Positions 48,821 to 57,299 of a stretch of DNA of 64,000 nt are shown in pieces. Both the position numbers and the translations under genes were made by a program. Below the pieces are notes generated by a model. It was not told the origin of the DNA and searched no databases. It saw only the letters and a program-made list of their open reading frames with translations. The stretch lies in NCBI GenBank assembly GCA_948288625.1, contig CAOHYA010000001.1:1-64000 (forward strand), in the 5' to 3' direction. The stretch's first letter is position 1. The number at the start of each line of letters is the position of its first letter. The DNA is from an uncultured Candidatus Saccharibacteria bacterium (lineage in GTDB: Bacteria > Patescibacteriota > Saccharimonadia > Saccharimonadales > Saccharimonadaceae).

Positions 48821-48835
48821 TAAAATACGGGTATG
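48821..48835 (+). promoter_or_regulatory. leaderless-type promoter of the GT2 gene
   Basis: TGA-TAAAAT (TAAAAT 48821-48826), 6-nt spacer, ATG at 48833. Confidence 0.5.
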
Positions 48836-49621
48836 ATAAAGACGAAATCTCAGAAAATCCTCATAGCCATTCCTTCATACAACTGCGCCCCACAAATCCC
48901 CCGCGTACTCGACGAAATAGACAAAAAGTTACTCAATCGCGTTGATGAAATTGCCGTTATTGATAACGGCAGTACCGACAATACCGTCGAAGTTGCTACT
49001 AGATATGCAAAAATGGGTAAGCTAGGCAAAAAACTACACATATATAAGAACGTTGATAATTTCAATCTAGGAGGTACCCACAAAGTCGCCTTTCAAAAGG
49101 CTAAACGTGAAGGCTTTACGCATGTCGTTATTCTACACGGTGACAACCAAGCAAAAAGCGACGAGGCCAATGACCTCATAGATTTCATGGAAGCTCATCC
49201 AGAACATCAAACAGTTCTTGGTTCTCGTTTCAATAAAAAGTCTCACCTGATCGGTTATGACATGAAGCGTATTTACGGAAACAAGGTATTGAACGGTATC
49301 TATTCAGTAACTGCCGGAAAGAAGCTTGAAGACCTCGGATCAGGCCTTAACCTTTTTGCCCTTTCGGACTTAGACGAAAACACCTATATTCAGTTTGCCG
49401 ACAAGCTTACTTTCAATTATGAGCTTATACTTGATCTCGTAGCGCGTAAGGTCAACTTCGCCTACGTTCCAATTACTTGGCGCGAAGAAGATCAAGTAAG
49501 CAACGCACGCAATATGAACATTTTCAAAACCGCTTTGAAAAACTTGTCAGACTGGAAGCGCAATACACCAACTGAAAAGAATAAGAAAGCTTCAACTTAC
49601 AAATGCAAGGAAGTTTCGTAA
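48833..49621 (+). CDS. glycosyltransferase family 2
   Basis: 262 aa. GT-A fold: ILIAIPSYNCAPQIPRVLDEI, VIDNGSTDNTVEVA, DxD-equivalent VILHGDNQAKSDE, and TWREEDQVSNARN. The sequence resembles DPM-synthase-like/GT2 enzymes that use UDP- or dTDP-sugars. No C-terminal membrane helices. Its stop overlaps the start of the nucleotidyltransferase gene (TAATG), so they are co-translated. Confidence 0.92.
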   Translation: MIKTKSQKILIAIPSYNCAPQIPRVLDEIDKKLLNRVDEIAVIDNGSTDNTVEVATRYAKMGKLGKKLHIYKNVDNFNLGGTHKVAFQKAKREGFTHVVILHGDNQAKSDEANDLIDFMEAHPEHQTVLGSRFNKKSHLIGYDMKRIYGNKVLNGIYSVTAGKKLEDLGSGLNLFALSDLDENTYIQFADKLTFNYELILDLVARKVNFAYVPITWREEDQVSNARNMNIFKTALKNLSDWKRNTPTEKNKKASTYKCKEVS

Positions 49622-50349
49622 TGAAAACGTTGCAGATCTTGATGCCTATGGGCGGTTTGGGAAGTCGTTTTGCAAAAGAAGGCTATGCCATACCCAAACC
49701 CCTCATCGAAGTTGACGGAAAGCCGATGTTCATGCGCGCGCTCGACAGCTTCGATAGCGTAGATGATATCCAGCACATCTTTGTCATTCGTAAAGAACAC
49801 AATGAAAAGTATGACCTTGCGAATCAAATCAAGGCACAGTTACCAGAGGCTCGTATCGCTATTCTCGACCACGATACCCAAGGTGCTGTCGAAACATGCT
49901 TGATAGCAAGCGATTTGATTGACGATACACTCCCAATCACCGTAGCTGATTGTGACATTTACTTCGAATCAGACGCCTATTTTGAAAAAATTCATGACAA
50001 TGAGTCCAACAATGTCGACGGAATGCTCCTTACGTTTGAGTCGGACGACGCACGCTATAGTTACGTTGAATTGGACCAAACCAATAAAGCGATTCGCACT
50101 GCCGAGAAAGTGGTTATTTCAAGCCATGCGATTCTTGGGGGGTATTTCTTTAAAAGCGGACTTCTATTCAAGTCACTTGCCAACCAATTCCTTTCCGAAG
50201 GTTTAGGCGAACTTAAAGAATTCTATATGTCTCACTTGTTTAACATCTTGCTAGCACAAGATGGCAAAGTAGAGATAGCAAACGTGAACACCATGCATAT
50301 CTTCGGCACCCCAGAAGAGCTAAACGCTTACCTGAACCGAGCAGCATAA
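49621..50349 (+). CDS. sugar-phosphate nucleotidyltransferase
   Basis: 242 aa from ATG 49621, chosen for AAGGAAG at Shine-Dalgarno distance and the canonical start MKTLQILMPMGG; an in-frame ATG exists at 49603. Signature motif MPMGGLGSRFAKEGYAIPKPLIEVDGKPMF, then TVADCDIYFESD and GGYFFKSG. It activates a sugar phosphate to NDP-sugar. Which sugar is not readable. Coupled to the preceding GT2, which may use its product. Confidence 0.9.
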   Translation: MKTLQILMPMGGLGSRFAKEGYAIPKPLIEVDGKPMFMRALDSFDSVDDIQHIFVIRKEHNEKYDLANQIKAQLPEARIAILDHDTQGAVETCLIASDLIDDTLPITVADCDIYFESDAYFEKIHDNESNNVDGMLLTFESDDARYSYVELDQTNKAIRTAEKVVISSHAILGGYFFKSGLLFKSLANQFLSEGLGELKEFYMSHLFNILLAQDGKVEIANVNTMHIFGTPEELNAYLNRAA

Positions 50350-50355
50350 AAACTT

Positions 50356-52434
50356 CTACTTATATTGGTCGTAAAAATTATTCAGTAAAACGACGCACAC
50401 TGCGTAATACTTAAGTGTATTCGCAGGGTTTATAACTACCCTATGTGCCAACATTCTTCCATATAGCAAGCCGGCATGGAACAGGGCGGTCTTTTGTTCG
50501 GTTGGCGTAAAGTATTTTTTCATAACGACATCGACGAAATAATCATAGAGTTGCATATATTGGGCTGATCGACGGTCATGATAGTTAATGGCCTGTAGCT
50601 TCCCTTCCATTTTTGCAGATACGGGCTCGTCGTCGTCATTCAAGAATTCATAACCTGCGACCAGAGATTGAGTATGTCGTCCTAAATCGATGATTGGTCC
50701 ACGGATTGGATTGTCATCTGATGGGTCAATTATATAGGGCTTACCCGTACCGCCATTGATAAGTATGTTATCGATAGTTAGATCACCATGAGCTACCGGA
50801 GATCTTCGATAAGTAGCAAGGTCCTGCCATGACTGAGGATTATTCTTAATTCTATCTAAAATCGTATAGAAGTTATCGTAAGTAGTGCCGTTTACTTTGA
50901 TCTTCTTTTCAGTGATGATTGATTTCAGATCGTCATTTTGCTTGATAGCCTTTTCGATTTTATCCAAAAGCCGCTCCTGTACATAGACGTCTCTCTCTGC
51001 AGTATTCAAAGATTCTTTATCAAGCTGATACAAGTTTTTGAACACATATTCCCATACCTGACTTATAGCCTTCTTGGACTGCGCTAATGAATGCGTATGG
51101 ATATATTCAAATAAAGGTATGTTCTGCGGATCATACTCTAAATCAATAGCATAATAGTCGTTCGTCTTTTGCTCACCAATTACATTGACTATGTAATCTT
51201 GTGACTTTTGCTTTTTAAGCCACTTATATTGAACCTTGAGTCGGTCGGTATACTCTGCCGGCACAATTTTCTTTACAAACATCCTATCGGACTTTAATGC
51301 AAGCACCGTAATGGCATCAGATCCGCCCTTGAAGAATTTGACGAGACTCAATTCACCGTTTACCTCAATTTTATGAAGTATGCGACTTAAACTTGCACCT
51401 TTAAAGTAGGTGTCTAGGAAAATAGGGAAATCTTGGGAGATATCGTTATATCGTAATAGTTTGTTAACGTACGGGTTAATTGCGGCGACTTGCTTCTTGT
51501 CTGTTTTATAAAGAACAAGGGCGACTACACCAACCAAAGCCATCGGAAGTATTAAAACTGCCCACATTACTTTTCCATATAGCTCGGCATTTATACCTAA
51601 GCCGTTGGACAAAATACCGGCAAGCTGTACGTAAAGTGACGTATCTTGTGGCTGTGTCGACGATACAACGTAAGGTGCTATGCTTGCGACTGCAAGTTGA
51701 GGAATATTCAAAAGACCCGCAAAGCCTATGATTATCACAGCCGCAGACGCAATATAGAAAATCCACGATGCCAATGCGTATATAGCGTATCGTTTTATAT
51801 AATCCTTATTGTTAAAGAAGTTTTGTAGACCGAAAATAAGCGACCATACCTTGAACCGAATACTGTTGGCTATTCGAACATTAAAAAGCTGGGCGAAACT
51901 TGAGATAAATTTTAGTAAGTACTTGTTTTCCGCCTTCAATAAAACCAGTCCTAGCAAAAGTGCCGTTGCCACGATCACGGCAAGTGCCGCCGCAACAAGT
52001 ACCACGTACGACTGCACTCCTAGCAAAAAATAACCGATAAGAACAATAAGTCCAATAAACACAACGTCAATAGAACGCTCGATGATAATTGCAGTAAATG
52101 TATATAGTAAGCTGATTCGTAAGCGCCTCGATGCGAGGTAAGCACGAACCAACTCCCCTAGTCTTAATGGTAAGAGAGTATTAAACAAATAGCCAATGGA
52201 AAGGGCGCCGAACTGAAAGCGCAAACTACTTGGTGCAGCTTGGTCTAAAACAAGCTTTGTTCGCGCCGCACGCAATAAGTGCCCCGTTAACTGCAATACG
52301 ACTGCGAGGCCTATAAGTAATATCCATATGGGATTTTCATATACGTAATAAGCTATGTCTTTTAATGTATCTTGAGATATAAATATACCGGCTACGGTTA
52401 AAATAATAGCAATAATAATGAGTGCGTATTTCAT
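50356..52434 (-). CDS. LPG-synthase/flippase-like membrane domain fused to a kinase-like domain
   Basis: 692 aa. Residues about 1-330 hold about eight helices and LPG_synthase_TM motifs (LLRAARTKLVL, LSIGYLFNTLLPLRLGELVRAYLASRR, ERSIDVVFIGLIVL). Residues about 350-690 form a phosphotransferase domain (APH type): VAHGDLTIDNILI with the catalytic Asp and IDPSDDN with the metal-binding Asp. A fusion of these two is unusual. It overlaps the HAD gene by 4 nt. It may attach or move a phosphorylated sugar or lipid for the glycan locus. Confidence 0.8.
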   Translation of the reverse strand: MKYALIIIAIILTVAGIFISQDTLKDIAYYVYENPIWILLIGLAVVLQLTGHLLRAARTKLVLDQAAPSSLRFQFGALSIGYLFNTLLPLRLGELVRAYLASRRLRISLLYTFTAIIIERSIDVVFIGLIVLIGYFLLGVQSYVVLVAAALAVIVATALLLGLVLLKAENKYLLKFISSFAQLFNVRIANSIRFKVWSLIFGLQNFFNNKDYIKRYAIYALASWIFYIASAAVIIIGFAGLLNIPQLAVASIAPYVVSSTQPQDTSLYVQLAGILSNGLGINAELYGKVMWAVLILPMALVGVVALVLYKTDKKQVAAINPYVNKLLRYNDISQDFPIFLDTYFKGASLSRILHKIEVNGELSLVKFFKGGSDAITVLALKSDRMFVKKIVPAEYTDRLKVQYKWLKKQKSQDYIVNVIGEQKTNDYYAIDLEYDPQNIPLFEYIHTHSLAQSKKAISQVWEYVFKNLYQLDKESLNTAERDVYVQERLLDKIEKAIKQNDDLKSIITEKKIKVNGTTYDNFYTILDRIKNNPQSWQDLATYRRSPVAHGDLTIDNILINGGTGKPYIIDPSDDNPIRGPIIDLGRHTQSLVAGYEFLNDDDEPVSAKMEGKLQAINYHDRRSAQYMQLYDYFVDVVMKKYFTPTEQKTALFHAGLLYGRMLAHRVVINPANTLKYYAVCVVLLNNFYDQYK

Positions 52435-53003
52435 GATTCAAAACTCCTAATATGGACTACGTTGATACCTGCCGCATTCGCCGCTTCAATACCTTTGCCC
52501 GAATCTTCGAACGCTATTACCTCGTCCGTCTTCAAACCGGTCAATTTAAGTGCCAGTAGGTATGCATCAGGTTTTGGTTTCATATTATCCACATCATCAC
52601 CGAATATCATATAGGTGAAGTATTCTTCCAATTCGTGGTGTCTTAAAACGGCCAAGGCGTTATCTTTTTTCGCAGTCGTAACAAGAACCGTGTCGCTATG
52701 TGAGTACATTTGCTTTAAAAAGTTACTTAGAAACTCATTCAATCGTGATTCGTGAAGCTGGGCAGGATAGAGATCCTTCTTTTTATCATTGATGCTTTTA
52801 ATACTATCCGCCCCGATACCCTTGACGACTTTAGGCAAAAAATCGATAGAGCTTTCGCCGTTTTTGATATATGTATGAAGCGAAGCATCTGCATCTTCGG
52901 ATGTAACAAATTTAATAGCTTCCCTGTAAGCGCTGGTATTTGCCTGATGTGTATCTACGAGCGTGCCGTCTAGGTCGAAGAAAAATGCTTTAATTAATGA
53001 CAT
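52431..53003 (-). CDS. HAD family phosphatase (beta-phosphoglucomutase-like)
   Basis: 190 aa. Motif I FFFDLDGTLVDTHQ with the nucleophile Asp, motif II LVTTAKKDNA, motif III K in KPKPDAYLLAL, motif IV FEDSGKGIEAANAAG. A cap of about 70 residues lies between motifs I and II. The substrate is a phosphorylated sugar or similar metabolite. ATGA overlap with the flippase-kinase fusion. TATAAT lies 10 nt before ATG 53003. Confidence 0.92.
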   Translation of the reverse strand: MSLIKAFFFDLDGTLVDTHQANTSAYREAIKFVTSEDADASLHTYIKNGESSIDFLPKVVKGIGADSIKSINDKKKDLYPAQLHESRLNEFLSNFLKQMYSHSDTVLVTTAKKDNALAVLRHHELEEYFTYMIFGDDVDNMKPKPDAYLLALKLTGLKTDEVIAFEDSGKGIEAANAAGINVVHIRSFES

Positions 53004-53067
53004 GTTAATAGCTATTATACTAAAGTGTTGAGGCTTTTTAATAAATTACGCATCCGTTGTATAGTTA

Positions 53068-53481
53068 ATGCAGATGAAAGATAAAATAAGACAAATTTTA
53101 AAGAACGAGCGACTCGTAAAATACTTCGTCATGGCTGTCTGTATCGTGATACTCGAGCTCATTACGTTCCAGTTAATTTACTTATCCACGTCAAATTACT
53201 ATGCTGCAACTATCATCAGCTTTGTAGTGGGCGTAATTTTAAACTGGATTGTAGGAAGGCTGCTTGTTTTTGGATCGTCAGAGCACAATCCTCTAAAAGA
53301 ATTTACAATGGTGCTGGCAGCAAGTTTAGTCGGCGTCGCCATACAAGTATTTGTAGTTTATATTTCCGTGACAATACTACTTTTCTATCCGCTCATAGGT
53401 AAGATGTTGTCCATTGTGTTCTCTTTCTTTTGGAATTATTGGTTCAGGGCTACTATCGTTTACAAGAGCTCTAAGCAATGA
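53068..53481 (+). CDS. GtrA-like membrane protein
   Basis: 137 aa, four membrane helices with the pattern KYFVMAVCIVILELITFQLIYL, ISFVVGVILNWIVGRLLVF and FSFFWNYWFRATIVY. Its TGA overlaps the ATG of the next gene (ATGA), so the two are coupled; both probably act on lipid-linked glycan transfer. TATAGT lies 8 nt before the first ATG; a second in-frame ATG sits two codons later. Confidence 0.85.
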   Translation: MQMKDKIRQILKNERLVKYFVMAVCIVILELITFQLIYLSTSNYYAATIISFVVGVILNWIVGRLLVFGSSEHNPLKEFTMVLAASLVGVAIQVFVVYISVTILLFYPLIGKMLSIVFSFFWNYWFRATIVYKSSKQ

Positions 53482-55310
53482 ACAACTTTAAGGATTATTT
53501 ACTAAAAATTCGGCCAATTATAGAAAAAATATTCTATTTTATATTCTCTCTATTGATATCGATAAGCTTCTCGCCTCTCTTTAAACTCCCTTTTTCCAAC
53601 GAATACGCCATAGAAAACCCCTTGAATAATGTCGGATTCAATCCGAATAATAATTATCTGACGATTGCATTCATAATAATAAGCACAGTTGGTCTATACT
53701 TTCTGTTTCTATATTTGGCAAATACACGGTTTAAATGGATCTTGAAATCAACCATTATCCTGTCACTTGTCCTTATTTTCTCCTTCACCACCTTTCTCTC
53801 AACGGGCCCTGCTTATGCAAATAGTGAAGGTTATGCCGATGAATTTCATAGTGGCGAACAGTTATCGCCAACTCATGCCTTACGGGAAGGTGATGATTTA
53901 TATAGCGAAATCTTCTTCCTTAGGGGTGCTGGAGTCGATGTCATATTCCCTTCGATTGGTGCCTCATTATTCGGTGAAGCAATAGGAAGTTTTTTATTCC
54001 TAGGTGATGCGATGAGAGTCCTAGCGCTTATCGCTTTTTTGGTATTCATTGCCATTCTTATACCTGACATTTTAATCTTTGGAGTTATTGCCTATTTGTT
54101 TTATAGCTCAGCCGCGCTCAGCCTTTTTGAATTTAGAGACATAATTGTCTGGATGATATTTGCGCTCATGTATTTTGCGTTCAAACAAAGGACTTCCCCA
54201 AAAGTAACTTATGCTTTTTTTATAGCTACTGGTGCTCTGATCGGTCTTAGCCCGTTCGTGTCAATCGATAGAGGCATAGGTTTATTAGCGATTGGTGCCG
54301 GCATGGCAATCATATTATTATTCTTTTCAAAAGACAAAAACAACGCCTATAAATTTAATCCTAGGAAATACAAAGACAACTGGAAAAATTCTGCGGCACT
54401 GCTTTTCGGTGTTGTTCTCGGAGTGATAGTTCCTAGTGTCCTCATAGGATGGGACGGTTTCATTAATTTCGTAAAAATGAGTTTCTTAGAAATACCAAAG
54501 TACGGTGGACTACTTGTGAGCCAGCCATACCCCCCTTTTGAATATGAATCAATATTATTTTGGAGCCCCGTGCTGATTGCTATTGCTTCAATCATATTAA
54601 TGATCACCATTTACAGAATCAATTTAATACGTTATTTCAATACGCTCATCCCTTTGTCGGCACTATTATTGTTTAGTGTCTATGCCTTAAAAATAGGTAG
54701 TAACCGTATCGCTTTGGGTAAACTCGTTACCGCGACCACTCCCCTTATGTTAGCTGCGGCATTACTGCTGATATTAAGCTGCGTACTTATTTATAAACAT
54801 AAATCCGCTAGGTTAGTACTTATCGCACCCACAGTCATACTAGCGAGCTGCATGATTGTGTTTAGTCAGCTTGATATCACGAAGCTGTTTACCCCCACTG
54901 ACAGCTCCGTCGTGCAGGCAAAAAGTTATATCCATAAGGTAAAACAGCCTGATAACTTTTGGATTAGCCCAGAAATGAAAGAAGTTAAAGATTATGTCCA
55001 ACGCAACACCACCCCTGACGACTATTTATTTTCTTTCACCTCTAATGCAATGTATTACTATGTTACCGATAGAAAAAATCCGAGCAGGTTTTATATAAAC
55101 TGGTATACCGACCCATCGCCATACGAGACAGAATTGTTAGAATCGTTAAAAGAGCGACCCCCTAAAATAGTTATTTATTCCAATAATACCTGGACGGATG
55201 CACCTGATACGATTTCAATGGCAATCAGAACCCCTAAGGTGAATGAATGGCTTTTAGCTGAATATCCAGTTTCAACGACAATAGGTCAAACGGTCATACT
55301 AAGCCGTTAA
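53478..55310 (+). CDS. large polytopic membrane protein, probable GT-C-type transferase
   Basis: 610 aa with about 12 membrane helices and an extracytoplasmic loop after the fourth helix (YADEFHSGEQLSPTHALREGDDLYSEIFFLRG), plus a C-terminal soluble domain (about 470-610: DYLFSFTSNAMYYYVTDRKNPSRFYINWYTDP). This is the general shape of membrane glycosyltransferases of the GT-C class, but no named family is certain. It is coupled to GtrA and converges on the gene at 55307-56692, with which it shares 4 nt. Confidence 0.7.
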   Translation: MNNFKDYLLKIRPIIEKIFYFIFSLLISISFSPLFKLPFSNEYAIENPLNNVGFNPNNNYLTIAFIIISTVGLYFLFLYLANTRFKWILKSTIILSLVLIFSFTTFLSTGPAYANSEGYADEFHSGEQLSPTHALREGDDLYSEIFFLRGAGVDVIFPSIGASLFGEAIGSFLFLGDAMRVLALIAFLVFIAILIPDILIFGVIAYLFYSSAALSLFEFRDIIVWMIFALMYFAFKQRTSPKVTYAFFIATGALIGLSPFVSIDRGIGLLAIGAGMAIILLFFSKDKNNAYKFNPRKYKDNWKNSAALLFGVVLGVIVPSVLIGWDGFINFVKMSFLEIPKYGGLLVSQPYPPFEYESILFWSPVLIAIASIILMITIYRINLIRYFNTLIPLSALLLFSVYALKIGSNRIALGKLVTATTPLMLAAALLLILSCVLIYKHKSARLVLIAPTVILASCMIVFSQLDITKLFTPTDSSVVQAKSYIHKVKQPDNFWISPEMKEVKDYVQRNTTPDDYLFSFTSNAMYYYVTDRKNPSRFYINWYTDPSPYETELLESLKERPPKIVIYSNNTWTDAPDTISMAIRTPKVNEWLLAEYPVSTTIGQTVILSR

Positions 55311-56692
55311 GGAGTGTCACATACCTGTTGTCGTGGCAATGTGAGAGTCCAGTTGACTGCAGGATATATGCCAATCTCTACTTTGTTAGCATTTTGCGTA
55401 GTAGCATCACATACACGATCAACTTCAGCCGCAAGCGTAGGACGCTTAGAGGTAATGGAATCATAGCTTACTTTTCCTACGTTACTTGCTGGCAAGACGA
55501 TAATGCAAAACGCAACAACAAGCACCGACAACACTACCTTCGACTTCTTCGCCTGACGCCGAAACCAGTCTTTTAATGCATAGACAAACCCAAAGACGAA
55601 TAGCAAAGTTCCTGCGTAGAAAAAGAGCCCTGGACCACCATCGGTAGTGTAAACTTCGAAAAGATGGGTAATACCGGGTCGGTTAAGTGCAAACCCTAGA
55701 ACGTTCACTATGATAGCAAAAGCAATAAAAAGAAGGATGACTCGGTAACGGCTATAGATGGCAAGTAGAGAAAACAACCCTATGAGCAGCAAAGCGGTAG
55801 CATCATGCATGAAATTATTCACTGAAAACGTGAGTCCATACACTGATCCTCTATATAAAATATCAAGCAATGCAGCCGGCCAAAGTGGTTCATCTAAGTA
55901 CCCTTTCATCTCAGGGATACCACGAGCATATACTGCGACTGCATATATCATCGAGAGCAAGGCCAGTGCAATCAAACTGTAATGTTCAACCTTCAGGCTC
56001 TTGATCGTCTTCTTGAAATTTTTAAAGATTCCGGTGAGTATGTCTTTATACCTTAAAAGTAAAAATGGCAGCAGTACGACCGTGATGATATTGGTGAGCG
56101 CACAGAGTAGAAGAATGGAATCGATGATGATAAAGCGCCATTTTTTCGTTTCCTTACTAAGTTGATTTCTATAAATAACCAACAATGCAGCAATGAAGAA
56201 AAACGCAAACTTCAAGTTGCCAATCGTCCCTATGACCGCGTAATCATATCCACCGATGGGAACGATAGTAAGCAGAGCGACGAGCAATAAGGCCAATAGC
56301 GTTCCTAGTTGCCTACGGAACAATAAGAATGGCAGTGTCACGACAAGGCCCCAAAAGGCATATGAAACTACTGCGATTGCCTTAGCAAGAGTTTCAAAGC
56401 CTTGCCCGAACACAGCATTGACGACTACGGCAATTTCAGTAAGCATGTACTGGCCAAGCACCAAATATCCATTGAAGAGAGTAAGGGCACCTTTTATCGG
56501 GCCTTCTTCTAATATATTTTTGACTAGTATATTACCGTCTTCTGCATAGAAGTTTGAATATATATAAGTATATGGGTATCGAATATAGAAAATAACACTA
56601 CAGATAACTAAAAGCAGCGCCCATAACAAAAGGTGTTTCACCGTGGGATTCTTAACTAATACTTTAAAGTAATCATTTGCCTTTTGAAACAT
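55307..56692 (-). CDS. polytopic membrane protein of unknown family
   Basis: 461 aa with about 11 membrane helices. YSNFYAEDGNILVKNILEEGPIKGALTLFNGY in the first loop contains an acidic E-D pair as in GT-C enzymes, and the C-terminal segment (KVEIGIYPAVNWTLTLPR) is outside. It ends LPRQQVCDTP. No specific family recognised. TATAAA lies 10 nt before ATG 56692 with no clear Shine-Dalgarno. Likely part of the surface-glycan gene set. Confidence 0.65.
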   Translation of the reverse strand: MFQKANDYFKVLVKNPTVKHLLLWALLLVICSVIFYIRYPYTYIYSNFYAEDGNILVKNILEEGPIKGALTLFNGYLVLGQYMLTEIAVVVNAVFGQGFETLAKAIAVVSYAFWGLVVTLPFLLFRRQLGTLLALLLVALLTIVPIGGYDYAVIGTIGNLKFAFFFIAALLVIYRNQLSKETKKWRFIIIDSILLLCALTNIITVVLLPFLLLRYKDILTGIFKNFKKTIKSLKVEHYSLIALALLSMIYAVAVYARGIPEMKGYLDEPLWPAALLDILYRGSVYGLTFSVNNFMHDATALLLIGLFSLLAIYSRYRVILLFIAFAIIVNVLGFALNRPGITHLFEVYTTDGGPGLFFYAGTLLFVFGFVYALKDWFRRQAKKSKVVLSVLVVAFCIIVLPASNVGKVSYDSITSKRPTLAAEVDRVCDATTQNANKVEIGIYPAVNWTLTLPRQQVCDTP

Positions 56693-56768
56693 ATGGTCTC
56701 AGTTTATAGCAACTTACCTAATAGTCCAAGAAGTCAATACATCCCATAGCTATATGCCCAAAAGATGC

Positions 56769-56785
56769 TATAATTAGCATAAGGA
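56769..56785 (+). promoter_or_regulatory. promoter and Shine-Dalgarno of the 56796 operon
   Basis: Extended TGC-TATAAT (56769-56774), then AAGGA (56781-56785) 10 nt before ATG 56796. A conventional short-leader arrangement. Confidence 0.55.
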
Positions 56786-56795
56786 TTACACAAAT

Positions 56796-57299
56796 ATGAA
56801 GGTTTCACAAACAAATCGTAAGTCACGAAAAACTATTATATCAATAGTAGTTTCAGCTATTGTAATTGTTGCAATCGGAAGCATCTCATATGCTTTATTA
56901 TCAAACCGCGAAAACAACCAGGGCATTGTTGATCAGTCCCAGTCTAATGCAGATGTAGATGGTACAGATTCTAAGCAAGAACTCGTAGAAAACGAAAACG
57001 AAGCGGAAACTCCACAATTAGACCCAAGTATAGAAATGAGTTTATCTCAAAGCAACCAACAAGTCGCCGTAAGCACGAAGCTTTATGACTATAGCGACGG
57101 TAACTGCACTCTTAAGGTGACTCAGGCTGGAAACGAATATAAAAGCACCGCCCCTATTATCTTTCAAGCTGAATTCTCAACCTGTGCCGGTTTCAGCGTC
57201 CCTGTTTCGGAGCTAGGTATGGGAACGTGGAATGTTTTAATGACGGTAGAATCAGCCGGTAAGATTACTAATAAATCAGGAACAATCAACGTCAAATGA
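56796..57299 (+). CDS. single-pass membrane protein, secreted domain of unknown function
   Basis: 167 aa. N-terminal anchor (TIISIVVSAIVIVAIGSISYALL), an acidic/polar linker (NADVDGTDSKQELVENENEAETPQLDP), then a beta-rich domain about 90-167 with two Cys (NCTLKVTQAG, FSTCAGFSVPV), an Ig-like pattern. ATGA overlap with the lysozyme-like gene downstream suggests a partnership. Not recognised. Confidence 0.68.
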   Translation: MKVSQTNRKSRKTIISIVVSAIVIVAIGSISYALLSNRENNQGIVDQSQSNADVDGTDSKQELVENENEAETPQLDPSIEMSLSQSNQQVAVSTKLYDYSDGNCTLKVTQAGNEYKSTAPIIFQAEFSTCAGFSVPVSELGMGTWNVLMTVESAGKITNKSGTINVK

